A DNA stretch of 64,000 nt. Origin: Chryseobacterium oryzae (GTDB taxonomy: Bacteria; Bacteroidota; Bacteroidia; Flavobacteriales; Weeksellaceae). Below, piece after piece: positions 42,180 to 51,503 of this stretch. The translations under genes were made by a program, and so were the position numbers. The stretch lies in assembly GCF_022811665.1 (NCBI RefSeq), contig NZ_CP094529.1:682001-746000 (forward strand). Reading direction: 5' to 3'. The notes under the pieces are model-generated. The model was not told where the DNA came from, did no database searches, and saw nothing but the letters and a program-made list of their open reading frames with translations. Each line of letters starts with the position of its first letter. Within the stretch, counting starts at the first letter, position 1.

Positions 42180-43010
42180 ATGGAAAAAAGCAGATATCCG
42201 AAATTTATTTTTGATTGGGTAGGAGGGTTAATTCTTTTTGCAGGATATATTCTAGGCAGTATGATAGTAGGTTTTGCTGTTTTGGCAGCAAAGTTCTTTT
42301 TCAAAATAGATGTTTCGCAGAAACCTTGGTTTTTAATGATGGGAAATGCTTTGGTTTTCCCTTTGATTATTGCTTTTTTTGATTTTTTTGTGGTTAGACC
42401 TTCAACGAAAATGAAGCTGAATTTTAATTTTTCAACAACAAATTTTTCTACCTATCTGCTTATTTTTCCGATGATGTTTGGGATGATGCTTATTGGTGAA
42501 TTTACAACTTCACTTATTCCTACAACAGGTGCTTTTTTTGGAGATTTTTATCAGTTTTTCGAAAATCTGATGAAGAGCGTAGTCGAAGATCCGGCAGTTA
42601 TGATTATCACGACTGTATTTATGGCGCCCATTTTCGAAGAAATTATTTTCAGGGGAATCATTCAGAAAGGAATGATTAATAATGGAGTAAAACCTTGGAA
42701 AGCTATTGTGATTTCATCATTTTTATTTGGTCTTATCCATGGCAATCCATGGCAATTTATTGGTGGAATGCTGTTAGGGACAGTTTTAGGATTGGTGTAT
42801 TATAAAACAAAATCGCTCCTTTTGCCTATGCTTTTGCACGGATTTAACAATTTGTGCTCATCATTGCTTATCTTTTTTATTCAAAAAGAAAGTTTTGCAG
42901 AAGTTTTTCATTTGCCTGAATGGATGATTTTACTGATTGGTATTTTCATATTTTCTGTATTCTTCTTTTTGTTTACAAGAAAATATAGAGTGCATTACGC
43001 CGAGGCATAA
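42180..43010 (+). CDS. CPBP family intramembrane metalloprotease
   Basis: 276 residues from the ATG at 42180, placed behind a -7 box; a longer reading from 42135 would start upstream of the promoter. About eight membrane helices. The family motifs are present: E-E-I-I-F-R-G near residue 160 (EExxxR), H-G-N-P-W-Q-F-I-G-G near 191 (FxxxH) and H-G-F-N-N near 231 (HxxxN). These motifs build the Abi/CAAX (Rce1-like) active site in the inner membrane. The substrate is unknown. Confidence 0.92.
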   Translation: MEKSRYPKFIFDWVGGLILFAGYILGSMIVGFAVLAAKFFFKIDVSQKPWFLMMGNALVFPLIIAFFDFFVVRPSTKMKLNFNFSTTNFSTYLLIFPMMFGMMLIGEFTTSLIPTTGAFFGDFYQFFENLMKSVVEDPAVMIITTVFMAPIFEEIIFRGIIQKGMINNGVKPWKAIVISSFLFGLIHGNPWQFIGGMLLGTVLGLVYYKTKSLLLPMLLHGFNNLCSSLLIFFIQKESFAEVFHLPEWMILLIGIFIFSVFFFLFTRKYRVHYAEA

Positions 43011-43040
43011 TTATTTCAGTAAAAATATTTAAAATAAAAA

Positions 43041-43068
43041 AACAGAGCTTAAAATAATAAGCTCTGTT
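43041..43068 (-). terminator. Terminator after glnS
   Basis: AACAGAGCTTA (43041-43051) pairs with TAAGCTCTGTT (43058-43068). On the minus strand the stem is followed by T residues, 24 nt after the glnS stop. Confidence 0.88.
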
Positions 43069-43091
43069 GATGTATATTGTATCAATAAATA

Positions 43092-44774
43092 TTACTCCGG
43101 TTTGTAAGAATCTTTTAAAGTAACAGTTCTGTTGAAAACAAATTGCGTATCTGTAGAGTCTTGATCTTTAGTGAAATAGCCAATTCTTTGGAATTGAAGA
43201 GGTTCTCCAACTGCCACATCTTTTAAACTCGGCTCTGCAAACCCCTGAATGGTGGTTACCGATTCCGGATTGATAAAATTAAGGAAGTCTACATCTTTTT
43301 CAGCATCAGGCTGTTCTACAGTAAACAATTTATCGTAATTTCTCACTTCTACAGGGATAGCGTGTTTTGCAGAAACCCAATGGATAGTTCCTTTTACTTT
43401 TCTCAAACTTTCTTCTGTGCCGCTCCCAGACTTAGATTTTTCATCGTAAGTGGCATAAATAGTTGTGATATTTCCGTTTTCGTCTTTTTCTACTCTCTCT
43501 CCTTTAATGATATAAGCAGATTTTAAACGGACTTCACCGCCTAATTTTAATCTGAAAAACTTATTATTCGCTTCTTCTTTAAAGTCTTCACGCTCGATGT
43601 ACAATTCCTTAGAGAAAGGAATTTCTCTTGTTCCCGCATTCTCCTGTTCAGGATTATTTTCTGTTTCCAGCCATTCTTCCTGTCCTTCAGGATAGTTTTC
43701 AATGATTAATTTTATGGGATCCACTACTGTCATTACACGTTTTGCGATTTTGTTTAAATCTTCACGAACGCAGAATTCCAATAACTGAAGTTCTATTAAA
43801 TTTTCTCTTTTGGCAACTCCCACTTTATCAATAAAATTTCTGATAGAAGTTGGTGTGAAGCCTTTTCTCCTCATTCCGGAAATGGTAGGCATTCTCGGAT
43901 CGTCCCATCCGTTCACTACATTTTCAGCAATTAATCTTTGCAGTTTTCTTTTGGAAGTAATCATGTAAGAAACGTTCATCCTTGCAAATTCTCTCTGCTT
44001 GTTTTTCACTTTTCCTTCTTCGTAAACCTGATCCAAATACCAGTTGTAAAGAGGTCTGTGATTTTCGAACTCCAAAGAACATAAAGAATGCGAAATTTGC
44101 TCAATATAATCAGATTCTCCATGTGCCCAGTCGTACATAGGGTATATTTTCCATGCAGTTCCTGTTCTGTGGTGAGGTTTATTCAAAATTCTGTACATAA
44201 CAGGATCACGCATATTCATATTCGGCGAAACCATATCTATTTTTGCACGCAAAGACATAGAGCCGCTTTCGAATTCTCCGTTTTTCATTCTCTCGAATAA
44301 ATCTAAAGATTCTTCAACAGGGCGGTTTCTGTATGGTGATTCAATGCCTGGTTCTGTAGGATTTTTTCTTTGTTCGGTAATGATTTCAGATGGCTGTTCA
44401 TCCACATACGCTTTTCCTTCTTTTATGAGCTGAACGGCCCAGTCGTAAAGTTGCTGGAAGTAATCGGATGCATACAAGACTTTGTCCCATTTAAATCCTA
44501 ACCATTCAACGTCTTTCATAATAGAATCTACAAATTCCTGTTCTTCTTTTTCAGGGTTTGTATCGTCGAAACGAAGGTTTACGGGTGCATTGTATTTTTC
44601 TCCCAAACCAAAATTGATGCAGATGGCTTTAGTATGACCAACGTGCAGATAACCATTTGGTTCGGGTGGAAATCGGAAACGGATCTCTTCTTGTTTAAGA
44701 CCATTTGTCAAATCATCTTCTATAATTTGCTCAATAAAATTGAGTGATTTTTTTTCTTCTTCCATTAAATTCAC
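43092..44774 (-). CDS. glnS: Glutaminyl-tRNA synthetase
   Basis: 560 residues; an internal Met three codons in is an alternative start. Class I motifs: the HIGH-type P-P-E-P-N-G-Y-L-H-V-G-H-T-K near residue 38 and the KMSKS-type I-T-S-K-R-K-L-Q near 270, where the usual Met is Thr. The catalytic core is followed by the two C-terminal anticodon-binding beta-barrels (about 340-560). It charges tRNA-Gln with glutamine, so this organism does not rely only on the amidotransferase route. Cytoplasmic. Own terminator. Confidence 0.96.
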   Translation of the reverse strand: MNLMEEEKKSLNFIEQIIEDDLTNGLKQEEIRFRFPPEPNGYLHVGHTKAICINFGLGEKYNAPVNLRFDDTNPEKEEQEFVDSIMKDVEWLGFKWDKVLYASDYFQQLYDWAVQLIKEGKAYVDEQPSEIITEQRKNPTEPGIESPYRNRPVEESLDLFERMKNGEFESGSMSLRAKIDMVSPNMNMRDPVMYRILNKPHHRTGTAWKIYPMYDWAHGESDYIEQISHSLCSLEFENHRPLYNWYLDQVYEEGKVKNKQREFARMNVSYMITSKRKLQRLIAENVVNGWDDPRMPTISGMRRKGFTPTSIRNFIDKVGVAKRENLIELQLLEFCVREDLNKIAKRVMTVVDPIKLIIENYPEGQEEWLETENNPEQENAGTREIPFSKELYIEREDFKEEANNKFFRLKLGGEVRLKSAYIIKGERVEKDENGNITTIYATYDEKSKSGSGTEESLRKVKGTIHWVSAKHAIPVEVRNYDKLFTVEQPDAEKDVDFLNFINPESVTTIQGFAEPSLKDVAVGEPLQFQRIGYFTKDQDSTDTQFVFNRTVTLKDSYKPE

Positions 44775-44921
44775 TTTAGTAATCGCAATAAGCGAGAATT
44801 TGCAAATTTAGTAAATTTAGATGTGCAAAAAAAGTAAAGATTTTTTCATATAAAATTCACCAAGTTTGGATGTTTTTCCCGATATTAGCAGAACCGATTT
44901 AACTAAATATTAACTGTCGAT

Positions 44922-44999
44922 ATGAAAAAGTTCAAAAAGAAATTTTCTGAGTTTTTAGACTACATCAAAAAAGCAATTTTTGTGGATGGAGTAGTTTAA
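44922..44999 (+). CDS. Possible 25-residue basic peptide
   Basis: An ATG frame of 25 codons (MKKFKKKFSEFLDYIKKAIF then a short VDGVV end) lies in the gap between glnS and menC. It is lysine-rich and helical-amphipathic in character. Its stop overlaps menC by 4 nt on the other strand. There is no clear -7 box, so it may be only a chance frame. Confidence 0.25.
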   Translation: MKKFKKKFSEFLDYIKKAIFVDGVV

Positions 45000-46018
45000 C
45001 TAGTTGTAATAATACCGTTTTCGAAGAAAAGTTTGTCGCCTTGTAATTGTAAGGTGCTGGGGAAATTATTTGTAAATAAATTGCCTGTACCTAATCCTTG
45101 CGGCATATTGCTTTTCTTCGTGAATGTGTATTGAGAAATTGCATTCAGCCCAATATTACTTTCTAAAGCGGAGGTAATCCACCAACCTATATTGTGTTTT
45201 TCTGCAAGCGAAATCCACTCATCAGAACCGGAAAATCCACCAATTAATGCAGGTTTTAGAATAATATATTGCGGACGAATTATTTCCAGAAGCTCCTGTT
45301 TCTTTTGAATATCTAAAATTCCTATCAGTTCTTCGTCCAGTGCAATAGGTGTTTCCGTATTACTGCATAATTCTGCTATATCTTTCCAATTTCCAGCTTT
45401 TATAGGCTGTTCTATGGAATGAATTTCTAGATTGGCTAATTGTTTCAATACTGTTTTAGCTTCTTCTTTATTAAAACCACCATTGGCGTCCACACGGAGC
45501 TCAAGTTGATTTTTAGAAAATTTCTCTCTTAATTTTTGAAGAATTGTATGTTCAGATTTCCAGGCGACACCTATTTTCAGTTTGATGCAGTGGAAGCCAC
45601 CTTGCAGTTTTTCACGAATTTGTTCTTCCATATAATCTGCATCTCCCATCCAGATAAGTCCGTTGATGGTAATAGCCGATTTTCCTTCTGTAAATTCGCT
45701 GGGAAAATATACGTTTTCGCTATGTTTTAAATTAAGCATTGCCTGTTCGTAACCAAACCAAATAGAAGGGTAGTTTTTTAAATGCTCTTTTAAAATTTCA
45801 GGTTTCTGCTGAATATTCTCACAAAGCCACTGTAATTTTTCTTCATAGTCGGGTTGGTCATCAAAACTTAATCCTCTGAAAACGGCACATTCGCCAATTC
45901 CTTTTTTTTGATTGTCGGAAATTTCGAGAATAAAGGTTTCTTTATCAAGCAAAACGCCACGAGATGTTCCACTCGGGCGTTTGAAGTTTAATAGATGTCT
46001 GTAATATTTTGCTGTCAT
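44996..46018 (-). CDS. menC: o-Succinylbenzoate synthase
   Basis: 340 residues of the enolase superfamily. The catalytic lysine motif K-L-K-I-G is near residue 143 and the metal ligands follow: D in R-V-D-A-N-G near 176, E in E-Q-P-I near 203, D in A-L-D-E-E near 226 and the second catalytic Lys in I-L-K-P-A-L-I-G-G near 254. It dehydrates SHCHC to o-succinylbenzoate in menaquinone synthesis, and menaquinone is the usual respiratory quinone of flavobacteria. Its start codon overlaps the stop of fbp (TAATG). Confidence 0.88.
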   Translation of the reverse strand: MTAKYYRHLLNFKRPSGTSRGVLLDKETFILEISDNQKKGIGECAVFRGLSFDDQPDYEEKLQWLCENIQQKPEILKEHLKNYPSIWFGYEQAMLNLKHSENVYFPSEFTEGKSAITINGLIWMGDADYMEEQIREKLQGGFHCIKLKIGVAWKSEHTILQKLREKFSKNQLELRVDANGGFNKEEAKTVLKQLANLEIHSIEQPIKAGNWKDIAELCSNTETPIALDEELIGILDIQKKQELLEIIRPQYIILKPALIGGFSGSDEWISLAEKHNIGWWITSALESNIGLNAISQYTFTKKSNMPQGLGTGNLFTNNFPSTLQLQGDKLFFENGIITTS

Positions 46019-47034
46019 TACTTAACGCTGTCTATTCTCATGAATTCTTCTGCTTTTTCTACCATTTCTACAGAACCACAGAAAAAAGGTATTCTTTGGT
46101 GAAGTTCTGTAGGTTCAACTTCCAGAATTCTTCGGAATCCGTCTGAAGCTTTAGCACCCGCCTGTTCTGCCAAAAATGCCATCGGATTGCATTCGTATAA
46201 TAAACGAAGTTTTCCATTAGGTGCCTGAGAATAAGATGGATAGATGTAAATTCCGCCTTTCAGCATATTTCTGTGGAAATCTGCCACCAAAGAGCCAATA
46301 TATCGCGATGTATACGGTCTGTCTCCTTCTTCCATTTGGCAGTATTTCAAATAATTCTTTACTCCCTGAGGAAATTTAATGTAGTTTCCTTCGTTAATAG
46401 AATAGATTTTTCCGGTTTTAGGAAAAGTCATATTCGGGTGAGAAAGATAGTAAGTTCCTAAAGAAGGATCTAATGTAAAGCCGTTTACTCCGTTTCCGGT
46501 AGTATAAACAATCATGGTAGAAGAACCATAAATAACGTATCCTGCCGCAATCTGATTGATTCCCTTTTGTAAGAAATCTTCAATCTGAACGGGAGTTCCT
46601 GGCTCTGTTACTCTTCTGTAAATAGAGAAAATAGTTCCCACAGATACATTTACATCAATATTGGAGGATCCGTCTAAAGGATCTATGAGAACAACATATT
46701 TGCTTAGATGTCCGTTTTCGCCACATTTAATATCGATGAAGTCATCATTTTCTTCAGAAGCAATTCCGCACACAACTTCTCTTTGAGATAATGCGGTAAT
46801 GAAAATATCATTGGCAATTACATCTAATTTCTGCTGTTCTTCACCTTGTATGTTTTCATTTCCTGCTTTCCCGATAATATCTGCAATTCCTGCTTTGTTT
46901 ACTTCACGGTTTACCACTTTAGAAGCTAGTCTTATTGCACTCAGAAGTCGAGAAAATTCTCCCGTAGAATACTGGAAGTCATCCTGTTTATCAATAAGAA
47001 ATTCCCCTAAGGTCTGTAATGGCTGCTCTGACAT
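46018..47034 (-). CDS. fbp: Fructose-1,6-bisphosphatase, class 1
   Basis: 338 residues. Class 1 landmarks: G-N-x-N-x-Q-G-E near residue 55, E-N-D near 96 (metal glutamate), [10 protein letters not shown] near 118, [15 protein letters not shown] near 240, and G-G-I-Y-I-Y-P near 257 with the substrate-binding lysine region after it. It removes phosphate from fructose-1,6-bisphosphate in gluconeogenesis. Cytoplasmic. It is read first, then menC via an overlapping stop and start, an odd pairing of gluconeogenesis with quinone synthesis. Confidence 0.96.
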   Translation of the reverse strand: MSEQPLQTLGEFLIDKQDDFQYSTGEFSRLLSAIRLASKVVNREVNKAGIADIIGKAGNENIQGEEQQKLDVIANDIFITALSQREVVCGIASEENDDFIDIKCGENGHLSKYVVLIDPLDGSSNIDVNVSVGTIFSIYRRVTEPGTPVQIEDFLQKGINQIAAGYVIYGSSTMIVYTTGNGVNGFTLDPSLGTYYLSHPNMTFPKTGKIYSINEGNYIKFPQGVKNYLKYCQMEEGDRPYTSRYIGSLVADFHRNMLKGGIYIYPSYSQAPNGKLRLLYECNPMAFLAEQAGAKASDGFRRILEVEPTELHQRIPFFCGSVEMVEKAEEFMRIDSVK

Positions 47035-47350
47035 GTTTTCCTTTTTTTACGATTTCTCCAAATTTCGTAAAAATAATTACATTTGAAACAAAAAATTAAC
47101 AAAAGACTTAATTTGTTAATTATTAGATATTTACAGGTGGGTTTTATCTTGAGCTTATCATTTTTTAAGAAACTCTGTATGCAGATTCTATGTTAAGAAA
47201 TGGTGAAATTTAAAGATTTATCAATTTTAATAAAATCTTAAGGTGGTGTCTGTAAGAAGGTATTTCATATCTCGGCGTAAATTTATAATTTTGTGACCCG
47301 TAAAAAACTGTCGTTCATTTTTTTCTAACAATTTTATTTCTAAGTATTTA
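47035..47350. other. 316-bp intergenic region between divergent fbp and aspartate kinase
   Basis: Very AT-rich. It contains a -7 match TAATTTTG at 47286-47293 for the kinase gene, 57 nt before its ATG, with no good -33 element. I see no RNA gene, hairpin or repeat of note. Confidence 0.5.
47286..47293 (+). promoter_or_regulatory. -7 box (TAATTTTG) for aspartate kinase
   Basis: Matches TAnnTTTG; 57 nt leader to the ATG at 47351. A leader this long could host regulation, but no hairpin is seen in it. Confidence 0.4.
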
Positions 47351-48589
47351 ATGAAAATTTTTAAGTTTGGTGGAGCGTCTGTAAAAGATGCTGAAAGTGT
47401 AAAAAACGTATCTATGGTTCTTGAAAGCCAAGGCTTTGAAAAATGTCTTCTTGTAATTTCTGCAATGGGCAAAACAACCAATGAGCTGGAAAAAGTTGTT
47501 GAGCTTTACTTCAGTAAACAGAACTACCAAACCGAAATTGAAAAAATAAAACGAAAACATATTGAAATTGCTGAAGGATTATTCCCTCAAAATCATGCTG
47601 TTTTTGCGGAAATAAACCTGTTTTTTGACGATATAGATTCTTTCTTAAGAAGAAATAAGTCTCCTAATTATAATTTTGTTTACGATCAGGTAGTAAGTTG
47701 TGGTGAAATGATTTCTACAAAGATTGTAAGTGAGTATCTTAATGAAATTCAGTTTAAAAACCAGTGGCTGGATGCAAGAGATTACATTAAAACCGATAAC
47801 TCATACAGAGACGGTATTGTAAACTGGGAGAAAACGGAAGAATTTATTGCTCATTTAAGCAAAGATATATGTTATGTTACTCAGGGATTTATTGGGTCTG
47901 ATGAAAACAATTTTACTGTAACTTTGGGGAGGGAAGGTTCAGATTATTCTGCTGCAATCTTCGCTTATTGCCTTAATGCCGAAGCAATGACGATTTGGAA
48001 GGATGTTCCGGGAGTAATGACCGGAGATCCAAGAAAATTTGATGATGTTGCCTTACTTTCTAATATTTCTTACGAAGAGGCAATAGAAATGGCTTATTAC
48101 GGAGCAAGCGTAATTCATCCTAAAACTTTACAGCCATTAAAACAAAAAAATATTCCTTTTTATGTGAAGTCTTTTGTAGATCCGTCTAAAGAAGGTACTA
48201 AAGTTGGAATTTCAGATAAAAATCAGAATGAAGAATCTTATATCCTGAAAGAAGGACAGATTTTACTGAAAATTTCTACAAGAGATTTTTCATTTATTGC
48301 CGAAGATCATATGTCTTTGATTTTTAATAATCTGGCTAAATATAAAATTAAAGTTTCTCTCATGCAGAACTCTGCGATATCATTAGAATTATGCCTTGAA
48401 GATAAATTTAATAATATAGATGAACTTAATGAAGAGCTTCAGAAAATTTTCAAAACAGATGTTGTAAAAAATGTATCTTTATTTACGGTAAGAAATGCAA
48501 AAAAAGATAACATCGACAAATTTTACCAAGGAAAAAACGTATTATTGGAGCAAATAGCAAAAAATACGTTACAAATGGTAACACAATAA
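47351..48589 (+). CDS. Aspartate kinase
   Basis: 412 residues, monofunctional. The amino acid kinase domain begins with F-K-F-G-G-A-S-V-K near residue 3, and V-S-C-G-E-M-I-S-T near residue 116 and G-R-E-G-S-D-Y-S-A near 196 line the nucleotide and aspartate sites. The C-terminal ACT region (about 300-400) is where end-product control would act. It phosphorylates aspartate for lysine, threonine, methionine and diaminopimelate synthesis. It is followed after 22 bp by the acyltransferase gene in the same direction, suggesting an operon. Confidence 0.93.
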   Translation: MKIFKFGGASVKDAESVKNVSMVLESQGFEKCLLVISAMGKTTNELEKVVELYFSKQNYQTEIEKIKRKHIEIAEGLFPQNHAVFAEINLFFDDIDSFLRRNKSPNYNFVYDQVVSCGEMISTKIVSEYLNEIQFKNQWLDARDYIKTDNSYRDGIVNWEKTEEFIAHLSKDICYVTQGFIGSDENNFTVTLGREGSDYSAAIFAYCLNAEAMTIWKDVPGVMTGDPRKFDDVALLSNISYEEAIEMAYYGASVIHPKTLQPLKQKNIPFYVKSFVDPSKEGTKVGISDKNQNEESYILKEGQILLKISTRDFSFIAEDHMSLIFNNLAKYKIKVSLMQNSAISLELCLEDKFNNIDELNEELQKIFKTDVVKNVSLFTVRNAKKDNIDKFYQGKNVLLEQIAKNTLQMVTQ

Positions 48590-48611
48590 AACTAATTTCG
48601 ACTAAACACAC

Positions 48612-50453
48612 ATGAGCTTAATCTCGAAAAATGATTTAATACAAGCTTCCGGTCTAAGTAAAATAGGTTTTCTGAAAAATCCTGTCGCTTCTGCCGTAAT
48701 GCGTATTACCAAGATAAATGAAGTTAACAGACTTTACGATAAACTGAAAGATAAAGAGGGAAAAGACTTTTTCGATTCTTTTGTGCGTGAGAGAAATTTA
48801 AGCTACATCGCTTTTGAGGAAGATTTGGCAAAAATACCAAAAACAGGACCTTTCATATTAGTTTCTAATCATCCGCTGGGTGCAATAGATGGTATTCTGA
48901 TGTGTAAAATTCTGTCGGAAATTCGTCCGGATTTTAAAGTAATGGGAAATTTTCTTTTGGAGAAGATAAAGCCAATGGAGCCTTATGTAATTCCCGTAAA
49001 TCCTTTTGAGGGAAGAAAGGAGATCAGAAACAGTGCTTCAGGGATGCGAGAAACTCTTAAACATCTGGAGAATGGTGGTTGTGTAGGCATTTTCCCGGCA
49101 GGAGAAGTTTCTAATAAAAATAATCCTTATGGTGAAATTTTAGATAAAAATTGGGAAAAACCGGCATTAAAACTTATAAGGATGGCAAAAGTACCTGTAG
49201 TTCCTATGTATTTCCATGCCAAGAACAGTAGCTTATTTTATCAGATTGCTAAGATTCATCCCAATTTACAGACTCTTATGTTGCCTTCAGAAATGATGAA
49301 CGACAGAGAAAAGCCCATCAGAATCCGTATAGGTCGTCCTATCTCTGTGAAGGTTATGGATGAAATGGAAAGTATTGAAGAATTGGGAGAGTTTTTAAAG
49401 ACCAAAGTCTATATGATGAAGTCTTATTATGAAAAAAGAAAATCTTTAGCCCAGTCTATTAATCTTAAAAATTTGTCGTTAAAATTTCCTCTTTTAAAGG
49501 AAGAAAACATTGTACAGAATATTATAGATGAAACTCCTAAAGAAGACATTCTGAAAGATATCTCTAAACTGAGAGGAACAGACAGAATGCTTTTCACTAA
49601 CGGAAACTACGAAATTTACTTTACACCTTACGACGAAATTCCTTCGGTAATGAGGGAAATCGGAAGACAAAGGGAACTTACTTTCAGAGCCGTAGGAGAG
49701 GGCAGTAATTTACCGTTCGATTTAGACGAATATGATCAACACTATCATCATCTTTTTCTGTGGGATAACTCAGCTGAGAAATTGGCCGGAGCGTACCGTA
49801 TGGCACTCGGCAGAGATGTAATGAAAAAATTCGGAATAAAAGGGTTTTACACGAGTTCTTTATTTGAGTTTGAACAGGATATTCATCCTTTCTTCAAAAA
49901 AGTTATAGAAATGGGAAGAGCTTATATAAGTGAAGAATATCAGCAGAAACCGCTTCCTTTATTTCTTCTTTGGCGCGGCATTGTGCATGTTTGCTTAAGA
50001 AACCCGGATCATAAATTTTTAATGGGCGGAGTAAGTATCTCCAATAAATTTTCGGAGTTTTCTAAATCTCTCATGATAGAGTTTATGCGGTCCAATTATT
50101 ATGATTCTGCGGTGGCACAATACATTACTCCTAAAAACGATTTTAAAGTAAGGCTGAGAGATAGAGATAAACATCTTTTTCTTAATGAAATGAATGCAGA
50201 TCTTAATAAGCTGGATAAGTTTATTGATGATCTTGAACCAGAGCTCAGAATGCCTGTTTTAATAAAAAAATACATTAAGCAGAATGCAAAGGTTATTGCC
50301 TTTAATGTAGATCCTAATTTCAATGATGCAATAGATGGATTGATGTATATTCGCATCAGCGATCTTCCCGAAAGTACCATAAAGCCTGTTTTGGAAGAGA
50401 TGAGCGAGCATATAAGAAAAGAACAGGAAAATAATCAGACTGAAAATCAGTAA
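48612..50453 (+). CDS. Bifunctional PlsC-GNAT acyltransferase (OlsF-like amino-lipid synthase)
   Basis: 613 residues with two fused domains. The N-terminal acyltransferase (about 60-280) has N-H-P-L-G-A-I-D near residue 86 with five residues between His87 and Asp93, as in hemolysin-like members, and F-P-A-G-E-V-S near residue 160. The C-terminal domain (about 325-520) is an OlsB-like N-acyltransferase of GNAT fold, with R-E-L-T-F-R-A-V-G-E-G near 350 and L-A-G-A-Y-R-M near 400. Such fusions (OlsF in Flavobacterium johnsoniae and Serratia) make ornithine lipids in one protein; glycine-type lipids are also possible. Membrane-associated. Sits behind an aspartate kinase gene. Confidence 0.88.
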   Translation: MSLISKNDLIQASGLSKIGFLKNPVASAVMRITKINEVNRLYDKLKDKEGKDFFDSFVRERNLSYIAFEEDLAKIPKTGPFILVSNHPLGAIDGILMCKILSEIRPDFKVMGNFLLEKIKPMEPYVIPVNPFEGRKEIRNSASGMRETLKHLENGGCVGIFPAGEVSNKNNPYGEILDKNWEKPALKLIRMAKVPVVPMYFHAKNSSLFYQIAKIHPNLQTLMLPSEMMNDREKPIRIRIGRPISVKVMDEMESIEELGEFLKTKVYMMKSYYEKRKSLAQSINLKNLSLKFPLLKEENIVQNIIDETPKEDILKDISKLRGTDRMLFTNGNYEIYFTPYDEIPSVMREIGRQRELTFRAVGEGSNLPFDLDEYDQHYHHLFLWDNSAEKLAGAYRMALGRDVMKKFGIKGFYTSSLFEFEQDIHPFFKKVIEMGRAYISEEYQQKPLPLFLLWRGIVHVCLRNPDHKFLMGGVSISNKFSEFSKSLMIEFMRSNYYDSAVAQYITPKNDFKVRLRDRDKHLFLNEMNADLNKLDKFIDDLEPELRMPVLIKKYIKQNAKVIAFNVDPNFNDAIDGLMYIRISDLPESTIKPVLEEMSEHIRKEQENNQTENQ

Positions 50454-50487
50454 GTTTTTGTTTTTGCTGAAAAAACTTCGCTTAATA

Positions 50488-50519
50488 TTTGCTTCATATA
50501 GCAAAACTTACTACTTTTG
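50488..50519 (+). promoter_or_regulatory. Promoter TTTG-N20-TACTTTTG of the tRNA-Phe pair
   Basis: TTTG at 50488-50491 and TACTTTTG at 50512-50519 lie 20 bp apart, 24 nt upstream of the first tRNA-Phe. Confidence 0.7.
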
Positions 50520-50543
50520 CAACACTTTAAAACAAAGAAGTAA

Positions 50544-50616
<73 letters not shown>

Positions 50617-50621
50617 CTTTT

Positions 50622-50647
50622 AAAACCGCCTGTTAAAGGGCGGTTTT
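50622..50647 (+). terminator. Hairpin between the tRNA-Phe copies
   Basis: AAAACCGCC pairs with GGCGGTTTT around the loop TGTTAAAG, followed by AATTT. It may be a terminator or a processing signal. Confidence 0.55.
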
Positions 50648-50665
50648 AATTTCAGAGTTTTAATT

Positions 50666-50738
<73 letters not shown>

Positions 50739-50754
50739 CTTTCAAAATATTTTA

Positions 50755-50788
50755 AAAACAACCTTCATTAAATTATGAAGGTTGTTTT
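50755..50788 (+). terminator. Terminator after the tRNA-Phe pair
   Basis: AAAACAACCTTCAT (50755-50768) and its exact complement (50775-50788) form a 14-bp stem, followed by GTTTTG. Confidence 0.85.
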
Positions 50789-50814
50789 GTTTTGAATAAT
50801 AATAAAATAAAATC

Positions 50815-50830
50815 AATCAAACGTTTGATT
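50815..50830. promoter_or_regulatory. Operator palindrome of the TetR-type repressor
   Basis: AATCAAACGTTTGATT is a perfect 16-bp palindrome. It covers the TTTG -33 box (50824-50827) of the promoter driving the repressor and efflux genes. Inference: autorepression site. Confidence 0.8.
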
Positions 50831-50854
50831 TTATGAAATTAAAATGTAACTTTG
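50824..50854 (+). promoter_or_regulatory. Promoter TTTG-N19-TAACTTTG of the efflux operon
   Basis: TTTG at 50824-50827 and TAACTTTG at 50847-50854 have the exact 19-bp spacing. The -7 box ends 22 nt before the ATG at 50877. Confidence 0.8.
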
Positions 50855-50876
50855 CGCCCGCAAAACATTAAAGTTT

Positions 50877-51503
50877 ATGATTTCAAAAGAAGAAAATATT
50901 TTATTTGCTGCCGAAAAACTCTTTGCTGAAAAGGGTTTTGAAGGAACTTCTACCAGAGAAATATCCAAAGCTGCGAATGTTAATATCTCGATGATCTCTT
51001 ATTATTTCGGTTCTAAAGAAAAGCTTTATGAGAAACTCGTGGAATACAGAACCAATGAAGGACAGTTTTTTGCCAAAGATATTTTAGAAAGAACGGATAT
51101 TAATGAATGGGAAAAAATGATGATTATTGTAGATAAGTTTTCCAGCAGAATACGCGAGCATAAATGTTTCTACAGAATAATGCAGCGCGAGCAGCTTTAT
51201 AGTGAAAATTTGAAAATTGTAAAATATTTAAAAAATACAAAACTTATTTTCCTGAACATTTATTCTAAAATTTTAGAAAAAGGGATAAGCAACGGTATTT
51301 TCAAAAAAAATCCACCTCTTTATCTTTTACATTCTACCATTAGTGGAACCTTGTTTTATGCCTCCAATTCTAAAGAAATGTACAAAGAATTTCTTAAAAA
51401 TGAGGAGCCGGATGAGGTTTTCAATCAACATTACTACAAAGAACTTACACAACACATTAAACATATTTTAAAAGACCTTTTAGGTTATGAAGAAAATAAA
51501 TAA
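50877..51503 (+). CDS. TetR/AcrR family transcriptional regulator
   Basis: 208 residues. The N-terminal helix-turn-helix matches the family: I-L-F-A-A-E-K-L-F-A-E-K-G-F-E-G-T-S-T-R-E-I-S-K-A-A-N-V-N-I-S-M-I-S-Y-Y-F-G-S-K-E-K-L at about 8-50 (key residues given in order). The remainder is an all-helical ligand domain. It lies first in the operon with a TolC, an EmrA and an EmrB gene, and a perfect palindrome overlaps the promoter, so it is expected to repress the efflux genes and itself until a toxic compound binds. Its end overlaps the TolC gene by 17 nt. Confidence 0.94.
   Translation: MISKEENILFAAEKLFAEKGFEGTSTREISKAANVNISMISYYFGSKEKLYEKLVEYRTNEGQFFAKDILERTDINEWEKMMIIVDKFSSRIREHKCFYRIMQREQLYSENLKIVKYLKNTKLIFLNIYSKILEKGISNGIFKKNPPLYLLHSTISGTLFYASNSKEMYKEFLKNEEPDEVFNQHYYKELTQHIKHILKDLLGYEENK

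Noticed and set aside
44996..47034. A menaquinone synthesis cluster around menC
   Set aside because: Only menC is present; its partner in the operon is fbp, and no other men gene lies near.
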